64,000 bases of DNA. Source: Hofstenia miamia. Taxonomy: Eukaryota > Xenacoelomorpha > Acoela > Hofsteniidae. Below are positions 12,450 to 24,910 of this stretch, piece after piece; the first letter of the stretch is position 1; each line of letters opens with the position of its first letter. The stretch is taken from the NCBI GenBank assembly GCA_900660155.1, contig CABFPE010000762.1:42137-106136 (forward strand), given 5' to 3'. The notes beneath the pieces were generated by a model. It did no database searches. It had not been told where the DNA came from and was given only the letters and a program-made list of their open reading frames with translations. Made by a program: the position numbers and the translations under genes.

Positions 12450-14175
12450 CCTACAAGTAATTTCCCGATTCTTCCTCGGCTTGCGATGCTTCGTTAATTT
12501 CCGTTTCTGATTCTATTAGGTCCTCATCTTCATAGTAGGCTTCTTCGTCCTCAATCTGTTTAGAGCAGTCGGGTTTTTATGACCTTTGAAGTTGATCGGT
12601 TACTGCCTTTGTAATTTTTGTTCATCCTCATCGTTGTCTTCATCGAATTCTTGTAGTGTATCAGTTTGTTTACGCTATTCAGTGGTGCCTGTAACTCGTT
12701 TTCTTTCGTTTGTCGGAACTCTATTTACGACGATTTTTTTCGCGAGCCTCGTCTTCGTTTAGTTGTATTAATCTTAACTTATCATTTAGCTGTTCAAGCT
12801 CTTCTGTCTGTATATCATTGTCCTGTATCAGCTGCTTATTTTCACTTTCCAGTTGCTGATACATCATCTCCCATTTCTGATTCTGTTCCAAAAATCTTTT
12901 TTTATTGGGTCTAATTTTGTTTGCATCTCCACTTTAAGTTCGTTCAGCATGTTCTCACCTTGCTGTCCAGGGTCTCTGTTTCGTTGCTCTTCCTCAACAT
13001 TTCAAAGATTTCTCGGGGACTCGTATCGGGGGACATGTGTAATGTTCGTAACTCCGTCGCGGGGGACAAATCTGTGTCTTCTGAGTGTGATGTTGAGCGT
13101 GATGCTCTAGGAGTTACCACTCTGGGTGCTGTCTTTTTGGCGCTACCTTTTCTTCCTTTATTAGTCATTTTTCGAAGTCGTTAGTAGTGGCTTTTCCTCT
13201 CGGTACTCATTGTGGTGCACTATAATGGGTGTAGATTGATTTTTCGCTAACTATCGAGTTCTTTTTGTTATAACAATCCAGGTGCTTATGATTTCATTTC
13301 TTAACTTCTTAACTAAGTAGTAGTGTCGGAGGTATACGAGTAGTGTTTCTGATTGCACTTTAGGAGCCTGTTTTGAATATAGAAGAAAAAACAATTTTTT
13401 GTTCTGGGAATTTAATTCAGAAAAAGACTTTTCTCCAGATTCTGCTTGTTCTTTTGAACTGTCCCGGTCGCCAAGTAGCATCCTCTACCAGGCTTCGACA
13501 TCCAATTTCTCTATTATACTATTATAATTAGAACGATACACTTCTACATTATTAACTCCATTAACTGTAATTAGTGGATGATACAATTAACACTATTTAG
13601 GTGACGAAGCTAGCAACATCCTTTCCAGTTGTTGGTGATTGGGCATCCGCCTGAGGCTGATCTCCAAATCAAGTAACAACCACTCTTCTACGTTCCAAGT
13701 GACTGAGTTCCACCTCTCAGCTCAGTGAAGTAACTTGTGTACCCTATCCTAGCTCGGTGCTTACTCAAGACTCGGCACAACTCGACTTACTTTCAATTTG
13801 TAGTGTACTATATACTTGCAACCTTGATTGTTACTAGCTGCTTAATTATGTATTTAGCCATTACCGAAATATATTTGCTTTAATTTAGATAAATATCTAG
13901 CAGCTTCCTACCCTACATGTAATAATCGATAAATGCTCGGTCATATTATAGTCATTGAGTTGGATCTAAAATAATATAAATATAAATTCCTACGTTTGAC
14001 TCACCAGCCTTATTTCGAATGACTTATCGTTAGTACATGTAAGAAAAGGATCGATAGTTAGCTAAACGGAAATAAAAACTAATCGTATCCTTAACATAAG
14101 TGAGGTTCATGGCTCGGAACAAGGAACCTAGAATCTTTCCCGTTATGGGATCCTTGCCACTACTGAGCACCAACA
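12450..14175 (-). mobile_element. LTR retrotransposon fossil: 5' LTR plus gag part
   Basis: Read on the minus strand, a sequence starting TGTTGGTGCTC at 14175 and running to about 13475 looks like a 5' LTR of about 700 bp. Next to its inner end is TGGCGACCGGGAC (13461-13473), which resembles the tRNA-primer site used by some Ty3/gypsy-type elements. Below it a gag-like region begins near 13168 with a basic, serine-rich start, followed by a glutamine- and glutamate-rich coiled coil, a weak CCHC-like zinc-knuckle signature and an acidic tail. The copy is partial and broken, with roughly three breaks in gag, and no pol or second LTR was seen. The number of breaks suggests an old insertion. Confidence 0.55.
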
Positions 14176-17100
14176 GTTTACTGAACATCGTATTAGATAA
14201 TCAAGCCGTAATAAAAGAAACATGTATAAGAACTGCAAAGAAATTTCTTTATCAATTATTACTATGAATTTCACTATTTATAGTTATTTCAAAAAGTACC
14301 TGTCGATTTCAAATTTGAAATTTTTCGTCTGCCAAGATGGCTAAAAATAATGGAAGTGAATTCGCCAAATTAGTAGAACCGACAGATACTAATTATAATC
14401 ATTTTCACTGATATTTCTTGGTTGTATAATACAAACTAATCTAAGTTGATAATAAATTTTTATATATTTTTTAATCACATTTTAAATTCGATCTTAGTTT
14501 TTTTCCACTTACTTGATTCGTGTTGGATGATGCTACACTAATAAGCCCCTCCCGGAAATTGAGTTTATGTTCATTATTTATATTATTTTGCTATCCATAT
14601 CATTTACGTTTCAGTACTGATGATTGAGGCAGATACAGATATGTAATAAATATACGAACATTGTATTGTAGTTTTGATAATGATTGATGGTAGATTTCTT
14701 TTCCACAGGGTTTGCGATTTGAGTTCGAGTTATTAGGTCAGAGTCAGACTGGTCAACAAGTCAATTATAACAGCAGAACAATAAATTAGCTGTTTAAACA
14801 AGACTTGATGCATATCCAATGCAGTGCTCAAGCTCGAGTTATCAACAAGTCTACTCCGAGTTCAATCGCGATTTTTTTAAATTAATACAATTCTGAGTAT
14901 ATAAATTAAGAAATACTTATTTTTGATCAAGTACGAGTATTAAATGATTTCTTTTCCGAGTTTTGCACGTTCATTCGAGTAGGCGTTTCTAAAATTACGA
15001 TTCCTCGGACCTTGATTTTGCGTTATACTCAAAGCTACAGAAAATCTATGTTCTGCCGATATAATAATTTTAGTAATAAAACTACGCTCTACAGTATAAA
15101 AAGCTAAAAAATCTTAAAATGTTGCATAAATAATGAACATAATATTTGTCTAGATCTTTGATGTACAATGGACGACCAGCGAGCTACAATCCAGCCGCCA
15201 AACATTTCTGGTGGCATTTGGTAACTTTTAAAACAATCCTAATTTATATGCATGTTTGTGAGAATAAAAAATAAAATGAGAACAATCTTTTTAATTTTAA
15301 GAAAATTTTTCTAGATGACCCTCTTACAAGTAATGTTGCACATTCCTGGTCTAGATGAAATCAGATCAGCTGCTTTCTACATAAATGTAGAACAGAAAGC
15401 ACTATATAAATGAATATCATAGTATGAAATTAAAAGGCTTGGCGTGGGGCGACATTTTTCGACCACATCACTCCACGGCCCTAAAATTTGCCCCACAAAT
15501 CCACACAGTAAAGTGTTTGACAAAACAGTCAAATTTATCAATACAAAGCATTTGTAGCCATTGAAGATTTTATGTCTATTGGCTCATAAGCCAAAATTGT
15601 GGAGCTCCACTATCATGTACTTTTTCTAAATTCTTTAAAAATAACTAAGAAGTAATCATTCACATGTCGATCATATAATTTTATACCCAATAATTTTTAA
15701 CTAAAAACAAAACAATCACTAAATTATCGCAATGTGTTGATTTTCGTAAAAATCGATATATAAAAAAGTTTTATAAATTTATTTTTCTGAAATATACAAT
15801 CGTCTACATTTTAAAAAGAAAGAATCAGCCAATATCAACGCCTTCCTGGTGGCTTTTTGCGAATATTTCACTTTTCTAATGGAGGACCTAAATTCAATTT
15901 AGAATTATTCAACATAATGATAATTATATATAAATGCAGATTTGAACTTATATATACATGATATCAAATTACTATATACACGAATTCCATAAAATAATGA
16001 ATCTATTATGAATGCAAAGCAAACAAATACGCAATTAAAATATGAAGCTGCGCCAAGAAGACTTCTAAACTTACTAAAATTAGTTTTCTAATTTCTGTTA
16101 CCAGTGTTGCAAGTGATTACGGGACTTTTTCTCAATTTCATTTCAATCATTACTATTTACAATTGGACCGGATAAATTTGCATCATGTATTTAGCACACA
16201 TTTGGAATTGGCCGCCACAGTAATAATAGATAGATTTGCAAAGTTTCGCTTAACTGGGGCCTAAACAGGGGTATATTTGCAACTTTGTCTGTACCTTAAG
16301 GTCGTATAAAAAAATTAATTCATTTATTATTTATGTTAATTTCAAGAATACATATTAAACTGATAAAAGATGTCTACACTCATGTATAACTATTCAGAAC
16401 GAATACAAAAACATAAAATTCGCATTTATTATATTACATTCTTTATGCTATTGATTGCAGGTCTTGAATAGGAACTGAATGTCAACAATATTCAGGAAAA
16501 TTTTTATTTCAGAGCATATTAAATACTTAGATCTGACTTAATATCAGGCATTTGGATTAATTTCATTGCAATAGGACTTAGGAAAACATGTAAGTCGTAT
16601 GATGACTTGTATTGATATGCTTAGCAGTTTCTTCCAAATAAAGAACATAAACCTTGATAATGTACATATTGAACAAAATATTAATTAGTAACATAGACGT
16701 TAGACTGATACTATAAAATTTCGTGCAAATGTTTACTAAAACCTCCATAAAAATTTGTATTTCCTTTCTTTAATACTTGATGGATGTTGAGAAGAAATAT
16801 CAATATGAAGACTAGCAATGATCTCCTTTGAATTTGCAAATTGTCTGAAGTATAAAAGGCTTACAAATATTAACCTTTTATTGAATAAAATCGTAGCAAC
16901 ATTATAAATCATCATAAAAATTAATGCACAGTGCAAAGCATTTATATATGCGACACAAGTACTCGTAGGTTTACCATAATCCAAGACTTGTCGGTTTACC
17001 TTATGATAAACCGGTAAACGTAATCAATTAGCCTAATAATTGTTCATATCATTGTCATTGTGCAGAATCATGATCAATATGGCGATTGCGTCCCACGATC

Positions 17101-17784
17101 CCTTTTTATGAAATCTAATTGATTTTGCTTTGAACAAAAAATTGGTAATTGTGGTTAGATAAACTATGCAATTGCTTTTGTGGAACAAAACATTTTTGAT
17201 TTTCTTCGAGCGCAATGGGGATTAATCACTTAATACTAATCTTAGAATAAATTCAAAAAATTAACAATTCACTACATCAGCCGCTGAATTTTTTGTTCTT
17301 GAAAAAATGTTGTTTTATTGAAGAAATATTAAAGATAAAAACAGCTCCCAGTTCTGTATCATTAACAATGCATACAATGATCATTAATTCACTTAAGTTA
17401 TCTTTTTGGGGATAGAAAAAAATCTACAATTTGTTTATAACCTAGTTGTAAGAACACTAAACACGCATACTTTAAGAACTCACAATCAAATGTAGGTGAT
17501 GGGATGACTGTCTCATATCTAATATCTCGAATAAGCAATGAAGTTTTCAGAGCACAAAAAACTATTAGCTCAACTTGTAATATTGAATTTTTTTAATTTA
17601 TTCAAAAATTAAAATTTAGAGAATAGCCTCATTGTCTTAAGAAATAATAAGTAAATTCTTGTTACTATTAATTTTTTTCAAACATAAAGATATATAAAGG
17701 CATGCGAAATACTATTCCCCTTTCGCCAGCTTAGCAAAAGCATTACAAACGGGATAAAAGAATACTACATTGAGTTTTACTGAA
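14176..17784. other. Long stretch without recognised gene
   Basis: About 3.6 kb of AT-rich DNA. Minus-strand frames at 16736-16984 and 17033-17215 have no motif. A short frame starting ATGGACGACCAGCGAG at about 15170 runs into GTAACT, which could be read as a tiny first exon with a donor, but nothing else supports it. Confidence 0.4.
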
Positions 17785-18225
17785 GAAGCAGGGTTTGTAT
17801 AGAAATATCCGGAGTTCGAAGTCTAGTCATGTCTTCGCAACGGCAGAGCTCTCTAACACAGGTTTTGAGAGATATACGTGCGTTCTTTGTGATAAGACGG
17901 AATACAAAATAAGGAATTTTAATTTTTACATTAAGTTTTAGGTCAAGATATCTGAATATCGAATTGGCCCAAACGAATCAGTAATACCTAGTTTCCCCGC
18001 CTTTCTCTAACTCATGCGATTCTGTCCTACAATAATCAGCGATCCCCTCCCCCAGAATACAGTAATAAGTCAACCCAGATATAACCAATGCCTTGTAGAA
18101 AATGTTTATTTCAATATCGTTGAATTCCAGCTTTTTTAGTCGGAGAAGGAAGATTTTGGCGAATGTGATCAGCAAAATTTAGCTTATCATCCACAGTGAT
18201 TCCAAAGATCTTCATCTGCGATTTT
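17785..18225 (-). pseudogene. LINE ORF2 C-terminal fragment
   Basis: On the minus strand about 18215-17978 gives KIFGITVDDKLNFADHI followed by LRLKKLEFNDIEINIFYKAL and SGLTYYCILG. This is the LINE thumb-start block and the helix before the usual WG motif (here decayed). Below the stop an open stretch (about 17955-17785) could be the rest of the C-terminal region. RT motifs A to C are absent. It is a different, more decayed LINE from the one at 10-12 kb. Confidence 0.6.
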
Positions 18226-19789
18226 TATTCAATACCTTGAATGAACAACGAGTCAGCCAAAATTGATCAGTACTTCTGCGCTCTCCTCTTCATGACGCAT
18301 GGGGCGTCGCCTCCCTTATCGTACCAACTAGGGTGCGTTTTTGTTAGCGACCACAGTGATAGAACAATCACCACCAATCGTGCATATCATCCATTGATAC
18401 ATTGAAGCAGATCGTATCGTTTATCATTCCTTAGAGAGCACTTTTGACTGGACACCTTGCGACGCTCTAAAGTTACAACGACTATTAGGAATTGGCCATG
18501 AAATTATGAATACAGCCGTTCAACATTGACTGTGTCATATCCAGTGTGAACAGTCGCATTAGTCAGATGAGCTTCTCGTTTGCATGAAACACGCAAAATT
18601 TTGATTAGAGATCACGCATTTGAAGTGTTTTTCGGAATCCGAAATGGTAAGAGGAAGAGACACACTTTTCACAAACCATCCTCCAGAACAAAAGCTACAA
18701 TCGGAGTGATTGATATCAGTCTTTAGTCGTTAATAGCAGTGTACCGGGATTGGCTTTATGTTCGAGACAAGGAAATACAATACAATGACAAAAGTTTAGC
18801 GGCAATTACAAAATATTTTTGACACTAGGTATGCAAAATGCTTCAGTGTAATTACTAATTTTTGTATGACATTGAAATTCAAACCTTCTCAAAATCCTAT
18901 TTCTTTAATGAAATTTACATCAAAATCAAAATTGGCATTGATTTCATAGATTCTAAATATTCTAAGATTTGTAAATCATTTGTTCGAAATGAATATGTTA
19001 ATGCTATATTGCGTAACTGCACGATGGAAAAGAATGCATGAAATGACTCCATTCATACATAAATTTACAAATAAACGAAAAAAGTCAAAAAAATACCTTG
19101 TCTGGATAAGAACATCGTTCAATAAAGTAGTCACCAAATCAGAGTAAGCAAGATATTGCGAGGATCCGGGGCATATCAGTACGGGAACATCTCCATTCTA
19201 AACCAAAATTGAAATTGCTTTTAAAGCGACACGAATCACAATTAAACAAATAATTAAAAAACAGATCGCACTTAAATCAATTCCGTTAATCATAAACAAC
19301 TTTGAAGGAATACTCATCTTATATGGATCAACAAGTACAAAATTAATTAAGACAAGCCCAGCTGATAAAAGAAAAGAGCTATTTTCCCTTTCAAATGCTC
19401 TTCATTCAATGTAACGATCAAATTTAAGACGGAAAATCTTATAAAGGGCCGACGATAGACTTATCTGCTGCACATATGCGCATCACTAATGTGGTCTCGA
19501 AGTGAATATCTGCACCAATAAACAAAACTATCACAATAGAAATAATCTGCACCAATAAACAAAACTATCACAATAGAAATAAATTGTGAAGTATTTTGTC
19601 TAAATCAGAAGTCAGAAGCATAGTTTGTAGTTTGTAGAGGGTCCAAAATTATAATTCTTGTAGTTAGGTGAGACCGTAGGGTCCGAAAACAGTAAGAGAG
19701 ATACACCTCCAACCACAAGCAATGGCTGAAGGCAATAACTCAAATTGTTGAAGTAAACATTTCATGCATTATTAGCATTTTGCATTGAT
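18226..19789. other. Stretch without recognised gene
   Basis: No convincing coding region. It contains the 37-bp tandem duplication listed separately. Confidence 0.4.
19508..19581. repeat. 37-bp tandem duplication, two identical copies
   Basis: The unit starts ATCTGCACCAATAAACAAAA. It occupies 19508-19544 and 19545-19581 with no mismatch seen, so it is recent or an assembly effect. Confidence 0.85.
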
Positions 19790-19885
19790 ATGCCTAAGTT
19801 GTGTCGCATACTTAATTGCAAATCAAATAATCAGGGAAAACCTCATGCACGTGTATTTCGATTTCCTTCAAATCGAAAAAAATGA
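19790..19885 (+). pseudogene. THAP zinc-finger N-terminal stub
   Basis: A 31-codon frame starts at ATG 19790 with MPKLCRILNC and goes on to HARVFRFP before a TGA at 19883. THAP domains are C2CH zinc fingers at the N-terminus of DNA-binding proteins and of P-element-like transposases. Their diagnostic start is MPxxC, a second Cys soon after, and an F-x-FP motif about 20 residues later; all are present here. The rest of the domain (the W, the second C and the H) is cut off by the stop and by a (TA)n tract starting at 19901. A P-element remnant lies at 30.2-31.3 kb, so this stub may come from a related element, or from a host THAP gene. Confidence 0.6.
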
Positions 19886-19900
19886 ATATGGTTATCCGGC

Positions 19901-19971
<71 letters not shown>
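19901..19971. repeat. (TA)n microsatellite
   Basis: An interrupted TA tract directly after the THAP stub; several predicted frames across it are artefacts of the repeat. Confidence 0.9.
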
Positions 19972-20770
19972 CTGTTTTAATCTAGAAAATTTCACTTCGC
20001 GATGCAAAGACTTGATGCTGCGTATGCACAAATTTCAAGCTATTATAACAATATTTCTAGCAAAACACAAATTTGATATTTTCAGTATATCAATTCTTTG
20101 TATAACTTTAATCAGCTTTTACTACCTATATCTATACGTATTTAAATACATATATTTAAAAAATTTTTTTCGAAATCGAAACTTAATTACTCCTTAGTAG
20201 GATTTGTCAACTGACATTTGTGTTTGAATGTCATTGCAACCGAAAATCTTTCAAATTTATTTCTTTTCCAATATTAACAAAATACAAGCGTTCAAGGTGC
20301 TACGATTTATATGAGGCATTTCAAATTTCAAGTGTAAATCCTATAGATTAAACCTTCATTATTATGAACAGCTTCTGTAAACATTAATAAGTTGCATAAA
20401 AAACTGCAGTCAAATTACCTTTTCCAAAATCAGAACAATTCAATTTATAGTAAATTGAGAGATTCCAGAAAGTAAATTTAATTATCATTCTAATTGCAAA
20501 ACTTTAAACATTTCTTGAATTTAAATTTTCATAGAAATTTCTTTAAATCTAAGCAAAATATTCTTTTTATAGAATGAAACAAGAAATTTCTTTTATCATT
20601 TTCCCCGGTAAACGGCCGGTAATTTTATTGAACTGAAAGCTACATACCTTAAAGTAAAAATGCATATAGTTTTAGTATTATATTTTAATTAATTAAATTT
20701 CCTTTCGATTAAAGAGCATGTACTTTGAATCATTTCTTTTTATTTTTTCAATTAAATTGGCAATTTAACC
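19972..20770. other. Stretch without recognised gene
   Basis: AT-rich; a 61-codon frame at 20012 has no motif. Confidence 0.4.
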
Positions 20771-20902
20771 ATGGCTGGTAATTTGACTGACGAACAGCGA
20801 AAATGGATATTAAAACAATACTGGAAGACAGATTTCGATGTGTTACCATCATCGCCAGTTTACAAAATATGCGGTAAATATATTTACAATAAACTACACT
20901 AA
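20771..20902 (+). pseudogene. Transposase-type helix-turn-helix N-terminus
   Basis: A 43-codon frame starts at ATG 20771 with MAGNLTDEQRKWILKQYWKT. This is the first helix of the DUF4817-type helix-turn-helix found at the start of many arthropod DDE transposases (typical form: LTxEQRxFxxxxYxxT). After about 20 residues the match is lost and the frame ends at TAA. The same domain type occurs at 29.3-29.7 kb. It is a truncated remnant. Confidence 0.5.
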
Positions 20903-20992
20903 ATATAAATGATCTTATTACATACACTTAGAATAAATTTATCGATTTAATAATTTACCCTTTGTTGTTTTATATATATATATATATATATA

Positions 20993-22026
20993 ACAGTACT
21001 GGCCAAAAGTTTGGGAACACTTTCCAAATTTAGAAATTGTTGTATTTTACATTAAATAACACAATGTAGAAACAATATAATAACACAATGTAGAAACAAT
21101 ATGATAACACAATGTAGAAACAATATGATAACACCGTATAGAAAGAAAATGGTTAATTCAGAAAAACTCACTAATATTTAGTATGTCCGCCATTATTGGC
21201 CAAACACGCAGCAATGCGATTTGACATTGACTCGACCAGCTTTTTACAATAATCATCAGTAATCTCTGTGCACAATACCACTTTAATTTGCTCTTTCAGA
21301 TCGTCGAGTGATGTGCATTGGCGCTTCCTCAGACAGTTTTTGATATGATGCCAGAGATTTTCTGTGACATTGAGGTCTGAGGAGTATCTCGGCCAATTCT
21401 CAAGCAGCCGAAAGTCTTGTGATGCAATCCACTGTTTCACAACTTTGGCGCTGTGGCAAGGAGCACCATCTTGTTGTAGTACAGATGCTCCGTAAAGCTG
21501 CATAAACATGGGAACTTTCTCTTGAATTATTTTGAGGAAGGCCTTGGCTGTGACTGTCTCGATGTGAGGAACAAAATGCAGACCAGAACGCCCATTCGCA
21601 GTTATAGCACCCCAAATCATCACAGAAGGTGCTGAGTGGATAGTTTGTTGCGTGTAAAGTGTGTTGAATTTTTGGTTTCTAGGTCGTCGAACGTGTGGCC
21701 GGTATGATGTAAGCTGGAAAATCTTGGATTCGTCACTAAACATTACTTGATGTCACACCTCAGGGGTAGTGTTGGCATTGCCTGCAGAAGCGCAACCGGT
21801 CTCGAATATTCTTTGAAGACAATCGGGGTTTGGCTGCCGGTTTGCATGATGGAAGGTCAAAGGTAGTATTCAATCGACGCCTAACGGTGCGTGTTGATAC
21901 ATTCTGCACTACCGCACCTAGATTTGCTTTGACCTCAGAAGATGAAGAGAATGGTTAATTGACGACGTAACGGTCAGTCTGATGGGTTGCCACTTTTGGT
22001 CTGCCAGACGACATATATATATATAT
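20993..22026 (-). mobile_element. Tc1 element, 5' part lost in assembly gap
   Basis: The 3' end has the terminal repeat ACAGTACTGGCCAAAAGTTT at 20993, next to a (TA)n tract. The transposase is read on the minus strand. A clean 190-codon frame (21743-21171) carries MFSDESKI (first catalytic D), LQQDGAPCHSA (second D) and SSDLNVTENLWH (third acid, E), then the normal GGHTKY end. Upstream, SSGRPKVATHQTDRY and NIRDRLRFC belong to the helix-turn-helix half, in frames broken by a stop near 21957, a frameshift near 21770 and a TGA where WHQVMFSDES is expected. The element is recent-looking but inactive. Its other terminal repeat lies in the N-run. Confidence 0.9.
21056..21145. repeat. 24-bp tandem repeat, about 3.7 copies
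   Basis: The unit ATAACACAATGTAGAAACAA plus TATG (or TATA) repeats at 21056, 21080 and 21104, with a decayed partial copy from 21128. It lies in the Tc1 3' region between the stop codon and the terminal repeat. Confidence 0.85.
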
Positions 22027-22471
22027 NNNNNNNNNNNNNNNNNNNNNNNNNNNNNNNNNNNNNNNNNNNNNNNNNNNNNNNNNNNNNNNNNNNNNNNNNN
22101 NNNNNNNNNNNNNNNNNNNNNNNNNNNNNNNNNNNNNNNNNNNNNNNNNNNNNNNNNNNNNNNNNNNNNNNNNNNNNNNNNNNNNNNNNNNNNNNNNNNN
22201 NNNNNNNNNNNNNNNNNNNNNNNNNNNNNNNNNNNNNNNNNNNNNNNNNNNNNNNNNNNNNNNNNNNNNNNNNNNNNNNNNNNNNNNNNNNNNNNNNNNN
22301 NNNNNNNNNNNNNNNNNNNNNNNNNNNNNNNNNNNNNNNNNNNNNNNNNNNNNNNNNNNNNNNNNNNNNNNNNNNNNNNNNNNNNNNNNNNNNNNNNNNN
22401 NNNNNNNNNNNNNNNNNNNNNNNNNNNNNNNNNNNNNNNNNNNNNNNNNNNNNNNNNNNNNNNNNNNNNNN
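22027..22471. other. Assembly gap (445 N)
   Basis: A run of N with (TA)n on both sides. It hides the 5' end of the Tc1 element. Translated frames through it are meaningless. Confidence 0.98.
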
Positions 22472-22577
22472 TATATATATATATATATATATATAACTTG
22501 TTTATGCAACATGTTTGGCTGTATAATAAATGCCTTAAACGTTATACGTTTTTTTCTTATTTTTTACCACTATATAT

Positions 22578-23011
22578 ATAACCAAATTTCTGAAATCCAA
22601 TTCACAAAGGAAAATCAAAAGGAAAACAAATTAGTATTGTTAGATGTTTGTGTTTATAACTTTAACACATCATATGAAACAAGTTGGCATATAAAAGAAA
22701 CCAACTCGGGATTATACATATCATATAGTTCTACTTGTAATATCTCACATAAATTGAATACAATTAAAGCATTATTTGATCGAGCATATAAAATCTGTTC
22801 GGCATTCGAACATACAGTTAATGCCTTTGATCAAATTTTTACCATCTTAGAACGAAATGGATATCCTCATAATATTTTAAGAAAATATTCAGATCATCTA
22901 TTTGAAAATGATTACTGCAAAGAAAACCAGCAATATGTGAATAATACCAACAAAGAAACGAAAATTAAAGTTTATTTGAAAATACCATATCTAAGGCCAC
23001 GGTTAGACTAG
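22578..23011 (+). pseudogene. Penelope-like element RT C-terminal fragment
   Basis: The open frame ending at 23011 reads LVLLDVCVYNFNTSYETSWH, then GLYISYSSTCNISHKLNTIK and ALFDRAYKICS, then ERNGYPHNILRKY. This is the order seen at the C-terminal end of Penelope-like reverse transcriptases (FLDV, T-x-x-x-R/H-K, GLY, YK-x-x-L-x-x-T, L-x-x-RA, N-GYP). The catalytic RT core upstream and any GIY-YIG endonuclease downstream are absent. Another Penelope-like piece, with the GTAMG block, lies at 59.2-59.6 kb. Confidence 0.75.
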
Positions 23012-23391
23012 GTGATTGGTTAAAACTTATGTCACTATTGAAAGTGTTGCACGTCTAACCACCCGAAATAATTAGCGAGGTGACGATCACGAAGAAATTG
23101 TGCGTGTTCCATTTCATTTGTGATTGGTGTGCAGAGCGCGTAGTCTAATCACTCTTTATTTGTGATTATCCTGTAACAATTACTAAAAGTGATTTGCATT
23201 GTATCATATAATTTTGATACATATACTACATCATTTTACTGAAAAGATTCATTGTTATGAACACAAAACAGACGGCTGTTGTTACTTTTCTCTCTGTGCA
23301 TAATGCACACTTACAATGGCGGTCAACATAGACGAAAATGACAAATTCACACAAGAAAAATTGTTGAAAGACGCAATGAATCCATGATTCT

Positions 23392-23740
23392 AAACCAAAT
23401 AAAATGTCAAGCACCATCGGCTGAGGTTGAGAGAAATCTTAACCACAATAATATATTGAAATTTATGTGCTGTTATTATAATTTAGTGAAGCAGAGTTGC
23501 TTTAAAAAATTGACTTATTATTAAGTCTATGTATATTTTTGCATTTGTCTTATATCTTGTTCTCAGTCATAGAAAACAGTTTTATATTGCTTAAATGAAT
23601 CATTTTGAAAAATGGATGGTCATATTTTAGGGCATATTTAAATAAATTCCGCCATATTTTGTCACACAAATTAAGTCATATTTTGCTTTTTTAAAATCAT
23701 ATTTCTAGCTGCCCTTGTAATAATTGAACAATATATTATC
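23392..23740 (+). pseudogene. hAT transposase tail and 3' repeat
   Basis: At about 23392-23470 one frame reads NQIKCQAPSAEVERNL, a decayed hAT dimerisation-domain core (typical: PATSAAVERxFS). The following DNA to about 23740 is the same repeat as the complement of about 40700-40930, including TATTTTAGGGCATATTTA and ATATATTGTTCAATT. The two are dispersed copies of one hAT family. The rest of the transposase is missing. Confidence 0.6.
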
Positions 23741-23968
23741 CGCATACTGAATCGTACCAATATTCAACTATTTCCAACAAAAGTCAAACAGTATTTTCAA
23801 ATCAATCAAAATTCTACTACTAATATTTCTAACGTATTGGAAAGTTATCTTTCTTTTAAGAAAAACAATGCCGAAATTTCAAAAAATTTATCAAGTGCAG
23901 GAATCAATGTTTCAGTAATCAATTTTTATAAAGCGTTTCAGTTGTTACAATTGATTTAAAATTTACAG

Positions 23969-24900
23969 ATGCCTTTCCTGAAAAGCTTCAAAGCTTTACG
24001 GAATTACAAAGCCTCAACTGTAGTACTTCAACTATCAATTTTAAAAATTTTTGTCAAGTATGTTCAACTGCATAATTCACATTTTAAATTTGATCTCAAG
24101 AAGTGGGAGATATTATTATCGGAACAACGTTCTTTATACAATGAGGCCGCAAAACTTCAACAAAGGATACAAAATTTGAAAAAGTTCCTATTATTGATGT
24201 TGTGAAAAACGTAGCAAATTTGATAAACGTGTGTTGAAAAAAATTATAAGGAATTGGGATTGCATGAATTAAGAAGTCTAATTTTTTTATTTACAATGTA
24301 GGCATAATATAAGACCGGGCCATTGTTAAATTTCTCAGTTAAAGAACTTTACGAAATGGATCCTAATAAGCCCATTATGATAATGAAGCATAAAACAAGC
24401 CAAAGTCATGCTGTTATGTTAGAATTCAGCAGTTCAGAAATTGAGGTGCTAAAATATTTAGTACAATCCTCCAAAGGTTTATCAAATGATAGTTGCTTGT
24501 TTTTGGCAATTGTCATAGAAGAGTCGAAACCAGAATAAAATATTTCGTCAATAAAGAAATATTTTGGTCGTACATCTATAAGAAAAATGTGGAGCTCATT
24601 TATGAATAAAAAGGATCAAGAGAATATCCTATTTGATGAAATACTTGTGGCGCACTACAATCAAACTGGACACAGCGCAAAAACATTATGTTAAACATGA
24701 CACAAAAAAATTGTCAAAAAATAAAAATGTTTTATGCTGAAACTTTGCCCAATGTAGCTAAAGATGAATCTGCTGCCAATCCAAAAAAACTCTGCAACAA
24801 AAGGTGAGACAGTTAAAGCAGTAAAACAATCACTGAAGTGTGCAGCAAAAGCAAAATGTATGAAAAGAATAGCGCAATATGCTGATTCTGGATATATATA
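23969..24900 (+). pseudogene. Tyrosine-recombinase-like element, Crypton type (fossil)
   Basis: Several broken frames read together as a tyrosine-recombinase-type protein. About 23969-24205 is helical and leucine-rich (STVVLQLSILKIFVKY), like a core-binding domain. About 24323-24538 reads FSVKELYEMDPNKPIMIMKH then KTSQSHAVML, matching the beta-hairpin block (xxxHKT) of YR proteins in animal Crypton-like elements. About 24560-24680 gives TSIRKMWSSFM and LVAHYNQTGHSAKT, resembling the region with the catalytic R, H and GHS. The expected nucleophile Tyr is not seen. It is partial and broken with several breaks; whether it is a Crypton or another YR element is inferred. Confidence 0.45.
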
Positions 24901-24910
24901 TATATATATA

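Noticed and set aside
12666-13184. Three plus-strand frames
   Set aside because: They lie opposite the gag-like region of the LTR fossil and are hydrophobic shadows.
18240-18406. Short frame with MTHG resembling a caspase block
   Set aside because: No catalytic Cys block or flanking domain; the match is too short.
21400-21615. 71-codon minus frame inside the Tc1
   Set aside because: Alternate frame of the Tc1 transposase with no motif.
21955-22581. Long open frames on both strands
   Set aside because: They run through the 445-N gap and (TA)n; the translation is mostly X and IYIY.
22995-23152. Possible inverted repeat around TTAGACTA
   Set aside because: Only about 8-10 matching bases and no target duplication.
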